A stretch of 64,000 nt of DNA, from contig CANXME010002654.1 in assembly GCA_948144175.1 (NCBI GenBank), positions 992,001 through 1,056,000 on the forward strand. Reading direction: 5' to 3'. Source of the stretch: Closterium sp. NIES-65 (taxonomy: Eukaryota > Streptophyta > Zygnematophyceae > Desmidiales > Closteriaceae). Below the pieces are notes generated by a model. The model searched no databases. It saw only the letters and a program-made list of their open reading frames with translations, and was not told the origin of the DNA. Both the position numbers and the translations under genes were made by a program. Numbering within the stretch: the stretch's first letter is position 1; each line of letters starts with the position of its first letter. Shown here piece by piece: positions 1-10,353 of this stretch.

Positions 1-1240
1 TGCTTGGGTTGATATCTTTATCCCTGAAGGACAGCGTGTGGCTATCTGCTCGTGTGCACGGCCGGGCCGTCACCTGGCCACGTTCACCCGTCGGCCTAGG
101 TCGAGCCTGTACACACTGACTACTGAGCCTCCTCAGGTAGCTGCATCTGCGTCCGCGTCAGGTCAGCTAGCAACCCCCTGTTCGTGTTGCCTCCTGTCGC
201 ACAAGACTCTCCTTTAGCACCACCGCCTAGGTCACCCCTCCCTGCCATGCCTCCGTGGCTTGCACTCCCACCTCCTTGTCTCTGGTCTTCCCAAGTCTCT
301 GCCTCCCCTACCCTCGCCTGCCCCTCCTTGCCTTCCCTGGGTCGAGGGGCGGCAGCGTGCCGCTCCTCACTCCTCCTTATTTCCCCAGACGACTGTTCCC
401 CTGCATATTCTCCACATGGACGTGTGGGGCCTAGCCCGCGTCTAGGGACAGGGCCGCGAGCGATACTTTTGGCTGGTTGTTGACGACTACTCGCGTTACA
501 CCACGGTCTTCCCCTTGCGCAGCAAGGGAGAGGCCCTCGATGTTTTGATCCCTTGGATCCGCACTGTCCGTCTCCAGCTCGCGAGCGGTTCGACACGGAC
601 CTTCCTGTCCTGTGTCTGCACTCTGACAGAGGTGGTGAGTTCTCCTCCGACCTCTTGCGGGACTTTTGTCGTGGAGAGGGAATCCTCCAGTCGTTCACGC
701 TTTCGGCCTCTCCACAGCAGAATGAGGTTACTGAGCGCCACATTGGCTTAGTCATGGAGGTCGCTCGTGCCTCCATGATCCATGCGGCTGGGCCATTTGC
801 GGTTATTTGCTGGGTTTTCTGTGGCCATTTTGCGGTTGGTACACTGCGCACCAGCTCAACCTCTGGCCCCGTATCTCCTTGCCGAAGACCTCGCCGACAC
901 TGCGTTGGATGGGAGAGGTTGGCAAAGCGTCAGTGGTTTGGGTCTGGGGATCTCGTGCCTTTGTCAGCGATACCTCCGCGGTCAAGCTCTCCTCCCGTGC
1001 CATTCCCTGCGTCTTCCTTGGCTTCCCCCCTGACGCGCCTGGCTGGCAGTTTTACCACCCCACCTCGCGCCGTGTCCTGCCCTCTTAGGACGTCACGTTT
1101 GACGAGTCGGTTCCCTTTTAGCGTCTCTTTCCCTACCGCACTGCCCCTCTCCCCCCCCCCCCGCCGCTCTTCCTTGCACCAGGTCCTCCTCCGGTAGACA
1201 CCCTGCCCCCTCAGGGTCCTGCTCCCTCAGGTGTGTTTCA
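1..1240 (+). pseudogene. Copia gag-pol fragment: integrase region (5' half of a split element)
   Basis: Degenerate Ty1/copia polyprotein entering from beyond the left edge. It aligns by eye with the pre-integrase and integrase part of Copia C (- strand, about 36250-35100). Visible pieces are the HMDVWGPARV-like core near 416-440, a second catalytic stretch (DRGGEFSSDL, about 628-652), QQNEVTERHIGLVMEVAR (about 715-768) and the end of the integrase region (CVFLGFPPDAPGW, about 1010-1050). Several frameshifts and stops prevent any long frame, so no active enzyme is expected. A C-run at 1149-1162 precedes a proline-rich linker. The match to Copia C stops at about 1240, after PPQGPAPSGV, and resumes at 15553. 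Family assignment is firm; the exact break is uncertain by about 10 bases. Confidence 0.85.
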
Positions 1241-1717
1241 GGTGATGCAACGTTGTAGTGTGGTTTGGTATGTTTGGACAGCCACCACACCACACCACCA
1301 CGACTTGAGCAAAGAGTACAACTCTGAGCGATACCTTGAGCTCTCCACCATGGATTTCTTCAGGATCTTTAATCCGTTATTTCGTGAAGCACACGTGTCA
1401 GCTGATTGTATAAGCCACAGCGTTGTATTCGCGTTATCACGACGAAGCGATTGGTTCAACTCTTAATGTCCATCAGGCGAACATTGTACCAGTTCATTCT
1501 CGGGATCTGCTGTTAAGGTTTATCGAGTTAACAGTTTCCAATGCTTCATCATCTAACATCCTGTTGCTGACTAAGAGAGCTTTGCAAGGAATCAGTTCGC
1601 ACATCTACGATTGGCCATTTTTATTACATGGAACTCTCAAGGCTATTCAGCTTCATCCCCTGGTTTCGTCAGCAACCACGCATCATATACAACAGGAGCA
1701 TTGGGCTTCATAAGGCT
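1241..1717 (+). other. Probable LINE 5' non-coding region
   Basis: No convincing coding frame. The segment lies between the break in the outer Copia (about 1240) and the target duplication of Copia A (1718-1722). Its continuation after Copia A (7938-7977) leads to the LINE ORF1, so it is inferred to be LINE 5' UTR. It is less GC-rich than the Copia sequence before it. Confidence 0.5.
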
Positions 1718-1722
1718 CATTG
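1718..1722. repeat. Target site duplication CATTG of Copia A (left copy)
   Basis: CATTG at 1718-1722 is repeated at 7933-7937 immediately after the 3' LTR. Five bases is the usual Ty1/copia duplication length. It shows that both element ends are original. Confidence 0.9.
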
Positions 1723-2443
1723 GGTTATATGATGCTATCATTTGCATTCACGTGTGTCTTCCTCCCATTATATGTTCGTGCGTTGCATGCGTGGTGTCTG
1801 CTTGTGCAAGAACTTTTGTTTTCTGTGGTTTGGACTTTCTGAGTGTGTGTGAATGTTATTTGGCCTGAGTAGATATCTCAAGTGACTCCTCTGCTCAAGA
1901 GCTTTCCGACGAACCAAGAATCGCCGCGATCGGGGCAAGAACGAGGAATTTGTGATCGTTCAAAGATTTGTTTGTGTTGCGATAACTTTGGGAAGTGACT
2001 CAATATGAGGTATAGACTTTTGGGGGTTGGGAAATTCGTCCCCATCACTGTAGATGGTGCCAAGTGGTTGGGAGAAGCCAAATTGGTTTGGCAAGTGTGG
2101 CCAAGTGGGGTGAGGTGGATTGTGAAGGTTGGGAAATGGACAAAGGTCAAAGTGGGGTTCCTTTAGGGAAGGGATTTGGTGTGCTTATGGGGTTTCCTTT
2201 GTTGGGGACTCCTTGTGCGCCAAAATCGATAACTCAAGAAATACTTCACCATTTTGTACGATTCAACTTAGGAATTGTAGCTTTGCTCTAGAGCTACAAC
2301 ATTAAAATTTGTAAAGTTTTGACAGTGCGTTTTTTGTCGACGGCGTTTCTCGTGAGCGCGACTTACTGTCCAGAATTCTAAGCCAATGATTTTGAGAAAT
2401 TTAGGCACCTTATCTTCATAGACTCCGTCCTTATTCTCTAACA
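1723..2443 (+). repeat. Copia A 5' LTR
   Basis: It aligns with 7080-7932 and with the solo LTR 7983-8863. The first base is G instead of the T seen in the other two copies, so the terminal TG is damaged. The end is CTCTAACA. About 125 bases present in the 3' LTR (around 7585-7712) are missing near 2210. Confidence 0.93.
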
Positions 2444-2445
2444 AG

Positions 2446-2457
2446 TGGTATCAGAGC
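2446..2457 (+). other. Copia A primer binding site (initiator tRNA-Met)
   Basis: TGGTATCAGAGC starts two bases after the 5' LTR. It is the classic plant Copia site complementary to the 3' end of initiator tRNA-Met, where minus-strand cDNA synthesis starts. Confidence 0.95.
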
Positions 2458-2654
2458 TGATTAAGGATTTTGTGGAGAGTCTACTGAAGTGTGAAGACCC
2501 TCCTAGACCCACCATGGCCTGTGGGTGTGCCTAAGTGGAGTTCTAAAGGTTGGATGTGACTTCCGCTAAGGGGAAACTCTGCCGAAATTTCGTTGGCGCC
2601 GACACTTGTGGAAATTGTGTGGGGAGCTGGAACCTGTGATTGGGAGCAGGGGAG

Positions 2655-3640
2655 ATGAGAAAAGGGAGTGGAGAAGCAGTTGAGAAGAGGAGTGAGCCGC
2701 CACCATCCAAGATTGAGGCGTTGGATGGCTCCAACTACGAGGAATGAAGCGGGCTGATGAGGAGCGTCTTCAAGCGCTACAAGCTGCTCAAACTTGCGAT
2801 GGGAGAAGAGAAGATGCACGAGGAAGGAGATGCTCGGGACCGGTGGATTGAGCGGAGCGCGGTGTTGTTCAACCTCATCTTGCAATCGGTCAACAATGAC
2901 ATGTTCCAGCACATCAAGGACCTGGTTGAGTTGGACGACTCCGGTCCAAAGGCGTGGAAGCTACTGCGCAACGTGATTCAGCCCAACACGCTGCCCATGG
3001 TGATCGTGCTCGAGAAGGAGCTGGCGGCCATCTCCATGCGATCAGGAGATGATGTGAAGCCGGTCCTTGACAAGATCAAGGACACATATGCGAGGATGGC
3101 AGCGGCGGGCAGCGAGGTGTCGCAGATGCAACAATGCACCAAGATCATCTCAGTGCTCGACAACTCGTGGGATAACCTCATCCCCACCCTCAACGTTCAG
3201 CAGGTCAAGTGGACGCCTGAGTGGCTACAACAGCAAATCTTGCAGGAGGACTTCCGCAGGCGCCACACGGGAGGTGGTGCTACCAACAAAACTGTTGGGG
3301 GGTATGGAGCTGCAGGAGGCAGCAGAAAAAAAAGGGTGGGAGAGGCCGAGGCCGTGGGAGAGGCTTTGGCAGAGGGAGAGGCCGAGGTGACTACAATGAG
3401 GGGCATGGGAGCTCTAGTGGCAGAAGGAGCATCCGAATGGAGGGTCCCTGCTGGTATTGCAAGAAGGCTGGATATCCGCGGTTTAAATGTTTCAGCCGCC
3501 CCGAGGGATGGGCGCCTCCAGGCATGAAGCCGCCAAGTGGTGAACATGCACGAGGTGGCGCTGTGCAAGGTTCAGGTGCACAAGGTAAAGCCGACCTTGG
3601 GATGTTCCTCATGGTTGAGGATGTGCAACGGAAGGTTGTA
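2655..3640 (+). pseudogene. gag: Copia A gag (capsid/nucleocapsid), broken
   Basis: Capsid-like protein that would package element RNA. The best start is the ATG at 2655, 198 bases after the primer site; it reads straight into the conserved SKIEALDGSNYEEW-type gag opening. A Trp codon there is TGA (2745-2747), an early nonsense mutation. The capsid domain continues to about 3300. In the run of eight A (3326-3333) the frame shifts into the frame that carries the Arg/Gly-rich region and the nucleocapsid knuckle. That knuckle reads CWYCKKAGYPRFKC, so the His of the usual C-x2-C-x4-H-x4-C is Tyr. Family certain; no function expected. Confidence 0.9.
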
Positions 3641-6600
3641 ATGCACCCCCTCATCCACTGGGTGATAGATTCAGGTTGCACAAGTCATATGACCCCACGG
3701 GTAGATTTGCTTGACGAGGTAAAACCCCCGAGGAAGATCAAGTTTGTGGCTGCCGCTTTAGGTGCTTTGCTCCCTGTGACTGGTGTGGGGAATGCCAAGG
3801 TAATGGGAGCTAATGCGGGGCTTGTGGGGCTGGGGAATGTGTTGTTGGTTGAAAGTTTATCCGCTAACCTCCTTTCTGTGCGCCGGCTGCAGAAAAGCAA
3901 GGCCAGAGTTACATTCGGCCCAACTAGCTGCCCTGCAAAGCTTGGGAAGTTGCTGCTGTGGGATTTGGAGGAGAAGAGCAGCTTCATCAAGGACCTGTAG
4001 AAGCTGCCCATCAACCCTTGGAATGGGAAACCACCAGCAACGGCAACGGCAGCGGCACCGGCTAAAGCAACTGCGGGAGGAGAGGAGACTGCACCAACTG
4101 GTGGGGCCCTGGATGCAGTCAAGAAGGTGCAGCAGCCACAGCATTCACATGGTGAGGTGCTTGCTGGTGTGGATGCAACAGCTGCAAGGGCAAAGGCTTC
4201 ATTTGGGAGTGGTGAGGCCGATTGGGAGATGTGGCACGAGAGGTTGTGACACATTAACATTCCGATGCTGCAGAAGTTGGTGAAGGATGGGAGCTTGAAG
4301 GGATTGGAGGTGAAGGGGGCAGCAAAGGAGATTGGGAGCTGCCCTACATGCCTTGAGACCAAATTCATGAAGTTTCACTTCAGCAGCAGCAGAGGACCAG
4401 CCAAAGCTCCACTTGCACTAGTGCACATGGATGTGGTGGGCCCCACGAAGGCCCCTTTTCTCTCAGGCAGCCGCTACGTCTTGACCATTGTAGACGACCA
4501 CACGCATGCGGTGTGGGTCTACCCTCTCAAGACTAAGGGGGAGGTGGTAGCGACTTTTCTTAAGGAGTGGATGCCGAGAGCTCAAAGGGAGAGCGGACAT
4601 AAGGTGAAGGTGATCCGCACTGACAACGGGGGAGAATTCATTGGCGCTGATTTTGAGGCGGTGCTGAAGAAGAAGGGGATCCAGCATCAGCTCACGGTAC
4701 CCTACAACCCTCAGCAGAACGGCGTGGCTGAGTGGTTCAACTAGACCCTGCAGGAAGGTGCCCACACTCTCCTTGGGCGTGCAGGGCTGCTGGATCCGTT
4801 TTGGGTGACTGCACTATGGCAGGTCGCCCTTGTGAAGAACAGGGTGCTGGCGACTGTGGGGGACAAGCAGTGGGTCCCCTACACCAAGTGGTATGGGAGT
4901 GCACCAGCAGTCAACATGCTGAGAGCCTTTGGCTGCATGGTGGTGTTTCATGTGCCTAAGGAGAAGAGGGGAAAACTGGAAGCTTCTGGGAGATGGGGTG
5001 TGCACTTGGGGCTTGCTAAGGATCACAAGGGCTGGCTGATTTGGGACTTGACCAGCTAGCAGCAGACTGTGTCAAGGGATGTGAAGTTCCTTGGGTCCAT
5101 GTACTATAAGGAGTGGAAGCAGCAGCAGCAAAAGCTTCCTACTACACCGCTGATCTTTGAGGCCGATGAGGTGCAGCGGCCTTCGAGGCAAGTGCAGGTC
5201 ACTGTTTCAGAGGAGGAGATTTCTGGGGTGACTGACGATGGGGGAGAACCTGAGGTGGAGGAGCAGCAGCAGCAACCGCAGCAGCAGCAGCAGCAGCAAG
5301 GTGCTCCACAAGGTGCCGCACGTCCGGCTGACCGTCCTAGGAGGGATGTGCGCCCTCCTAACCGGCTGACCTATTCGAGCTTTGGCAAGCCAAAGGTGGT
5401 AAGGGCTGGGAGTGTGGCTGAGCAGTGTGATGAGGAAGAGATAGCACACTGCTACTGGGCAGCCGTCCCTGAGCCCAAGACGCTAGCTGAGGCATGAGCG
5501 GGCCCGATGCTGAAAAGTGGAAGCAGAGTGTGAAGGAGGAGTATGACTCTCTGCTGGAGAATGAGACGTGGGAGCTGTGTGAGCTGCCTCCTGGGAAGAA
5601 GGCCATTTCTTCCAAGTTGATCTTCAGGCATAAGTACGGATCTGATGGGGCGCTGACCCGCTACAAGTCAAGGCTTGTGGCTAAGGGGTTTCAGCAGACA
5701 AAGGGGAAGGACTTTGACGAGATCTTTGCTCCTGTGGGGAAAGGCACAGCATTGCGGGTATCATTGGCAATGGCAGCAAACCGTGGATGGCGGGTGAAGC
5801 AGATGGACATTACCACCGCCTTTCTCAATGGGATCATTCTGGAGGAGCTGTACATGAAACAGCCTGAGGGATTGGATGATGGGTGCGGCAGGGTGTGCAG
5901 GCTGAAGAAGGCCATGTATGGCCTGAAGCAGGCTCCTCGCGCCTGGTACCACAAGCTGGAGGAGACACTGCTGGCTGGGGGGTTCAAGAAGAGTGAGTTT
6001 GACCAAAGCCTGTTCCTGCTGCAAGAGAAGGAGCACTTTCTCATGCTCCTGGTGTATGTGGACGACATCCTGCTCTTCTCTGAGTCGTCTGCGATGATTG
6101 AGCGTGTGGAGGAGATGCTGGGGATGCAGTTTAAGTGCTCCAAGATGGGAGATGTGAAGTATTACTTGGGGATGCATGTGGAGAGAGACCTTGACAAGGG
6201 ACTGTTGAGGTTGCACCAGAGGAAGTATTGTGAGGGGCTGGCTGAGAAGTATGGGCTGCAAGATGGAGGAAAGCCAGCCACCCCACTGCCTTCGGGGTTC
6301 ACTGTGGAGCCCTGTGCTGATGAAGAGATGGTGGGTGAGAGTGACAGGAAGCAGTTTCATTCCATGGTTGGGGCACTCAACTATGCAGCTAACCACACGC
6401 GGCCTGACATTGCCTTTGCAACATCCAGGCTTGCTAGTGTGGTCTCACGCCCAAGTCATGAGCAGTTGGAAGCGGCCAAGAGGTTGGTCCGCTATGTGAG
6501 CGCGACAACATCAGTGGGTTTGGAGTACAGTGCTGTGCGACAGAGGCTGCAAAGGGGTGCAGCTGACTTGAGCAAAGGGGAGATGCTCCTGACCTGCTAC

Positions 6601-7022
6601 ACTGACGCTAGCTTCAACTCTGTGTGCCTGTATGGAGGTGGTGCAGTGAGCTGGCGTAGCAAGAAGCAGAACGAGGTGGGCAATCCTCGTGTGAGACAGA
6701 ATACATGGCCCTGCATCACGGGGCAATGGAGGTGGTGTGGCTGAGGCGTTTGTTGGAGGAGATTGGAGTTGGTCACAGGGAGCCGACTATCATGTTCTGT
6801 GACAATGAGTTGGCAGTAAAGCTTGCCAAGAACGCCTGCCTTAATGGGCTGACAAAGCACATCAGGCCCGAGTGGCACTGGGTGAGGAGGCTCCTAGAGT
6901 GGTTGGAGGTGCGGCTGGAGATTGTGAAGACCCATCAGCACGCGGCTGACATTCTCCCCAAGCGCCTAGCTGAACCTGAGCATTGGAAGGGCATGAAACT
7001 TGCTGGAATGAGTGTGCATTGA
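3641..7022 (+). pseudogene. pol: Copia A pol (protease, integrase, RT, RNase H), broken
   Basis: Polyprotein region that would make and insert the cDNA. Protease DSG is at about 3668-3676. The integrase zinc segment is at about 4230-4350 (CPTC), followed by the catalytic stretches HMDVVGP (4421), RTDNGGEF (4615) and NGVAEW (4724). RT has QMDITTAFLNG (about 5800), YGLKQAPRAWY (about 5920) and YVDD (6053-6066). RNase H has TCYTDASFNS (about 6592). Stops are TAG 3998, TGA 4247, TAG 4742 and TAG 5057. One-base frame changes lie near 5493 (before the RT) and near 6680 (inside RNase H). The frame ends with TGA at 7020-7022. The domains are all recognisable, but translation could not cross them. Confidence 0.93.
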
Positions 7023-7079
7023 GGGTGCATGCTTGAGCTGAGGCATGTGGGATGATGGTAGGCAGCCAGAGGGGGAGTT

Positions 7080-7932
7080 TGTTATGTGATGCTATCATTT
7101 GCATTCACGTCTGTATGCCTCCCATTATATGTTCGTGCGTTGTATGCGTGGTGTGAGCGTGGGCAAGAACTTTTGTTTTCTGTGGTTTGGACTTTCTGAG
7201 AGTGTGTGAATGTTATTTGGCCTGAGTATATATCTCAAATGACTCCTCTGCTCAAGGGCTTTTCGACGAACCAAGAATCGTCGCGATAGGAGCAAGAACG
7301 AGGAAGTTGTGATCGTTCAAAGATTCGTTTGTGTTGCGATGACTTTGGGAAGTTGTGAAGTGACGTAATTTGGGGTACAGACTTTTGGGGGTTGGGAAAT
7401 TCGTCCCCAACACTGTAGATGCTGCCAAGTGGTTGGGAGAAACCAAATTGGGTTGCCAAGTGTGGCCAACTTGGGTGAGGTGGATTGTGGAGGTTGGGAA
7501 ATGGACAAAGGTCAAAGTGGGGTTCCTATAGGGAAGTGATTTGGTGTTCTTATGGGGTTTCCTTGGTTGCGGACTCCTTGGGGACCTTCCCTCTCGTCCT
7601 CCTCTTCCCTTTCCACCTGGTTAATTGCCACTCCAACTTTCTTGTGTGAATTGTGAGACTCTTGTGATTGAGATAAGTTCCTATGGCAGCATACCCCCCT
7701 GTGCGCCGAAATCGATAACTCAAGAAAACTTCACCCTTTTGTACGATTCAACTTGGGAATTGTAGCTGTGCTCTAGAGCTACAAAATATCTAAAATTGGT
7801 GAAGATTTGACTGTGCTTTTTTCGTCGACGGCGGTTCTTGTGAGCGCGACGTTTCTGTCCAGAAGTCTGAGCCAAGGATTTTTAGAAATTTAGGCACCTA
7901 ACCTTCCTAGACTCCGTCCTTATTCTCTAACA
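7080..7932 (+). repeat. Copia A 3' LTR and preceding polypurine tract
   Basis: Starts TGTTATGTGATGC and ends CTCTAACA. The purine tract AGAGGGGGAG just before it primes plus-strand synthesis. At 853 bases it is the longer LTR of the pair because the 5' copy has a deletion. It is followed by the CATTG duplication. Confidence 0.93.
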
Positions 7933-7982
7933 CATTGCAGCATCTACTTAATGTGCTCAGTCAGTCAGCTGCACAGGCATTC

Positions 7983-8863
7983 TGTTATGTGATGCTATCA
8001 TTTGCATTCACGTCTGTCTGCCTCCCATCATATGTTCTTGCGTTGCATGCGTGGTGTGAGCGCGCGCAAGAATTGTGTTTGGTGTGGTTTGGACTTTCTA
8101 AGTGTGTATGAATGCTATTTAGTTTAAGCAGATATCTGAAGTGACTCCTTTGCTCAAGAGCTCTCCGACGAAAGAAGTTTCGCTTCAATCGGAGCACGAA
8201 CAAGAAAGTTACAAACGTTAGAAGTTCGTATGCTTTTGATATTTGGTTGTCGTGACTATGGGAAGTTGTGGGGTTGACTCCATAAGGGGTACAGACTTTT
8301 GGGAGTTGGGAAATTCGTCCTCATAACTGTAGATGCTGCCAAGTGGTTGGGAGAAACCAAGTTGGGTTGGCAAGTGTGGCCAACTGTGGATTGTGGAGGT
8401 TGGGAAAGTGACAAAAGTAAAAGTGGGGTTGCTTTAGGGAGGGGATTTGATGTACTTATGGGGTTTCTTTGGTTGGGGACTCCTTGGGAACCTTCCCTCT
8501 TGTCCTCCTCTTCCCTCCTACCTGGTTTCTAGCTACTCTAATTCTCTTGTGTGAACATGTGAGACTTTTTGTGATTGGGTTTAAGTTCCTATGGCAGCTT
8601 ACCCCCTAGTGCGCCGAAATTGATAATTCAAGAAGTACTTCACCCGTTTATACGATTAAACTAGGGCATTGTAGCCACAGACTAGAGCTACATCATATCC
8701 GAACTTAGTGAAGTTTCAACATTGCAATTTCCGTTGACGGCGTTTCTTGTGAAGTCGACAGTTCAGATCTGTCCAGAATTCTAAGCCAACAATTTTGAGA
8801 AATTTAGTCCCCTAATCTTCGTAGACTCCGTCCTTAGTATCTAACAATCCTTAGTCTCTAACA
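7983..8863 (+). mobile_element. Solo LTR of the Copia A family
   Basis: An 881-base LTR similar along its length to 7080-7932 but with no internal region. It is flanked by the five-base duplication CATTC (7978-7982 and 8864-8868). This is the usual product of recombination between the two LTRs of one insertion. Its last bases carry a small duplication of the CCTTAGT-CTAACA end. It lies only 45 bases after Copia A, inside the LINE 5' region. Confidence 0.92.
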
Positions 8864-8922
8864 CATTCCTCGCCTTTGTACATTATCATTCTCAACTGCT
8901 GGATCAAGATCATCATCGCACA

Positions 8923-9878
8923 ATGCCGCTAGCTCCGCCGAAGGAACATGCTCCACTGTTGCCGAAGAAAGTTGCTGCTACTGAGGCTGAGCCTGCTGAC
9001 AAGGGGAAGCAAGTGGTAGAGGACAGTCATGAAGAGCCTATTCCTGGTGGATCTGGTATATCGCTGGAAGAGAAGTTGGCTGTGCTTACCTCTGCGCACG
9101 ACGGGGTGGAGGATGAGTTTACGGATGATGATTCTGACGACGAACTCGACTTCGATGTCACCAAGGACTCAATCGCCAGCAAGCGTTACACAGCCATCCT
9201 GTTGTTTCCGTTCATCCTGAAGCAGGAACTGGAATCTGTCATTGTGACTGCACGGATGCTGTTGAAGCATGTCTGGTCTTCGCTTTTATCCGATGGAGCT
9301 AACACCCAAGTTACTTTCAGGAACTCACCCCTGGTTACGTTGCCAAGAAGAAGTACAGCCGTCTTCAAGTGTCCTTCCTGAAAGTAGAAGACGCGAACAG
9401 TGTCCGTCAAGCATCTCTGGACTATCAACAAGCTAATGGCACGTCACACAGGCTGCATTGGCTGCACACTGAAAACACGGCTTATAATTGGGAGAAGGCA
9501 TCTAACCCGCGTGTCATCGAAGTGATGTTCAAAGACATACCTGCTAATATCACGCCGGAAGGCTTGGAGGAGATGCTGGTCAAGTTCAAGCTGAAAATCC
9601 GCAAGGCTACGCCTTTCCTAGAGGGTCGCTGCTTTCACCGTGTGTTGCATCCGCTCTCTGGAGCTGACACGGATGTGATAAAAGGACTGGTGATTCCCCA
9701 CCTGGAGGAAAAGAAAAGGCGTTGGATCCATCAAGTCAAGCACCCCCTTGAGCACGGCAAGACGCTACTGGTTCACTACCCTGTGCTGTCCTGTCTGCTC
9801 TGTGGGGGAGAGCATTATGACAAACATCATGATGCCTTCACCATGGAGCAACAGAATAACATAGGGATCGGAGTCTGA
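8923..9878 (+). pseudogene. LINE ORF1 (RNA-binding protein), frameshifted
   Basis: The ATG at 8923 opens a frame with an acidic N-terminus (EFTDDDSDDELDFD, about residues 66-79). The frame is lost near 9320-9370 and a second frame continues to the TGA at 9876-9878. The C-terminal part has CLLCGGEHYDKHHDAF, a poor version of the zinc knuckle of plant L1 ORF1 proteins. ORF1 proteins bind LINE RNA and assist target-primed reverse transcription. Similarity is by position (just upstream of an APE/RT ORF2) and this Cys/His motif; I do not recognise the rest. One frameshift makes it non-functional. Confidence 0.6.
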
Positions 9879-10353
9879 GCATAGGTCGTGTGCATAGGAT
9901 TAACGGTAATGCTGAGCCGATTTCTACACCAACCGCATCCCGCTTGCCTTGTCACTCACTCACTAACTCTCTGGTCGTCTGTCGCAGCTGCATCTCTCAC
10001 CGCATCCCGGCTGGTGCGTCTGATCCGGCTAGACCCTGCCATTGTACTTGTCTCCACCGACAGCTCTAGGGACGAGTGGATCTGCACTCGTGCTGCGGAA
10101 AGGCTCACGGGAAGCTGTTTGTTGCTGCTGCGGAACACATCACCTCTGCTCGCCATCTGCATTGGTCAGGGAGAACTGGGAGTTGTTACTCGAGTAACAA
10201 TGGAGAAGGAGAATCTGCACCCAGTCCGCAAGGATTATGGTATCTGCGGGAGCCAGATTTAATCTCGGTGGTGTTATCGCCTGGATCAATGGTTGTTGCT
10301 GTAGCATGTTTCACCTGCCTATGGATGCGGAGAGGCGATCAAGGAGTGATTTA
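9879..10353 (+). other. LINE inter-ORF region
   Basis: 475 bases between the ORF1 stop and the best ORF2 start (ATG 10354). Frames here are open but show no recognisable domain. They may be the decayed ORF1 tail or the natural spacer. Confidence 0.4.

Larger units (their letters stand above)
1723..7932 (+). mobile_element. Copia A: complete but dead Ty1/copia element
   Basis: 6.2-kb LTR retrotransposon with a 5' LTR (1723-2443), a primer site for initiator tRNA-Met (2446-2457), gag-pol (2655-7022), a purine tract before 7080 and a 3' LTR (7080-7932), flanked by CATTG. Domain order is gag, protease, integrase, RT, RNase H, which defines Copia. The two LTRs differ by many substitutions and by a deletion of about 125 bases in the 5' copy (near 2210), so the insertion is old. 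The coding region has at least four in-frame stops in pol, one in gag and three frameshifts. Confidence 0.95.
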
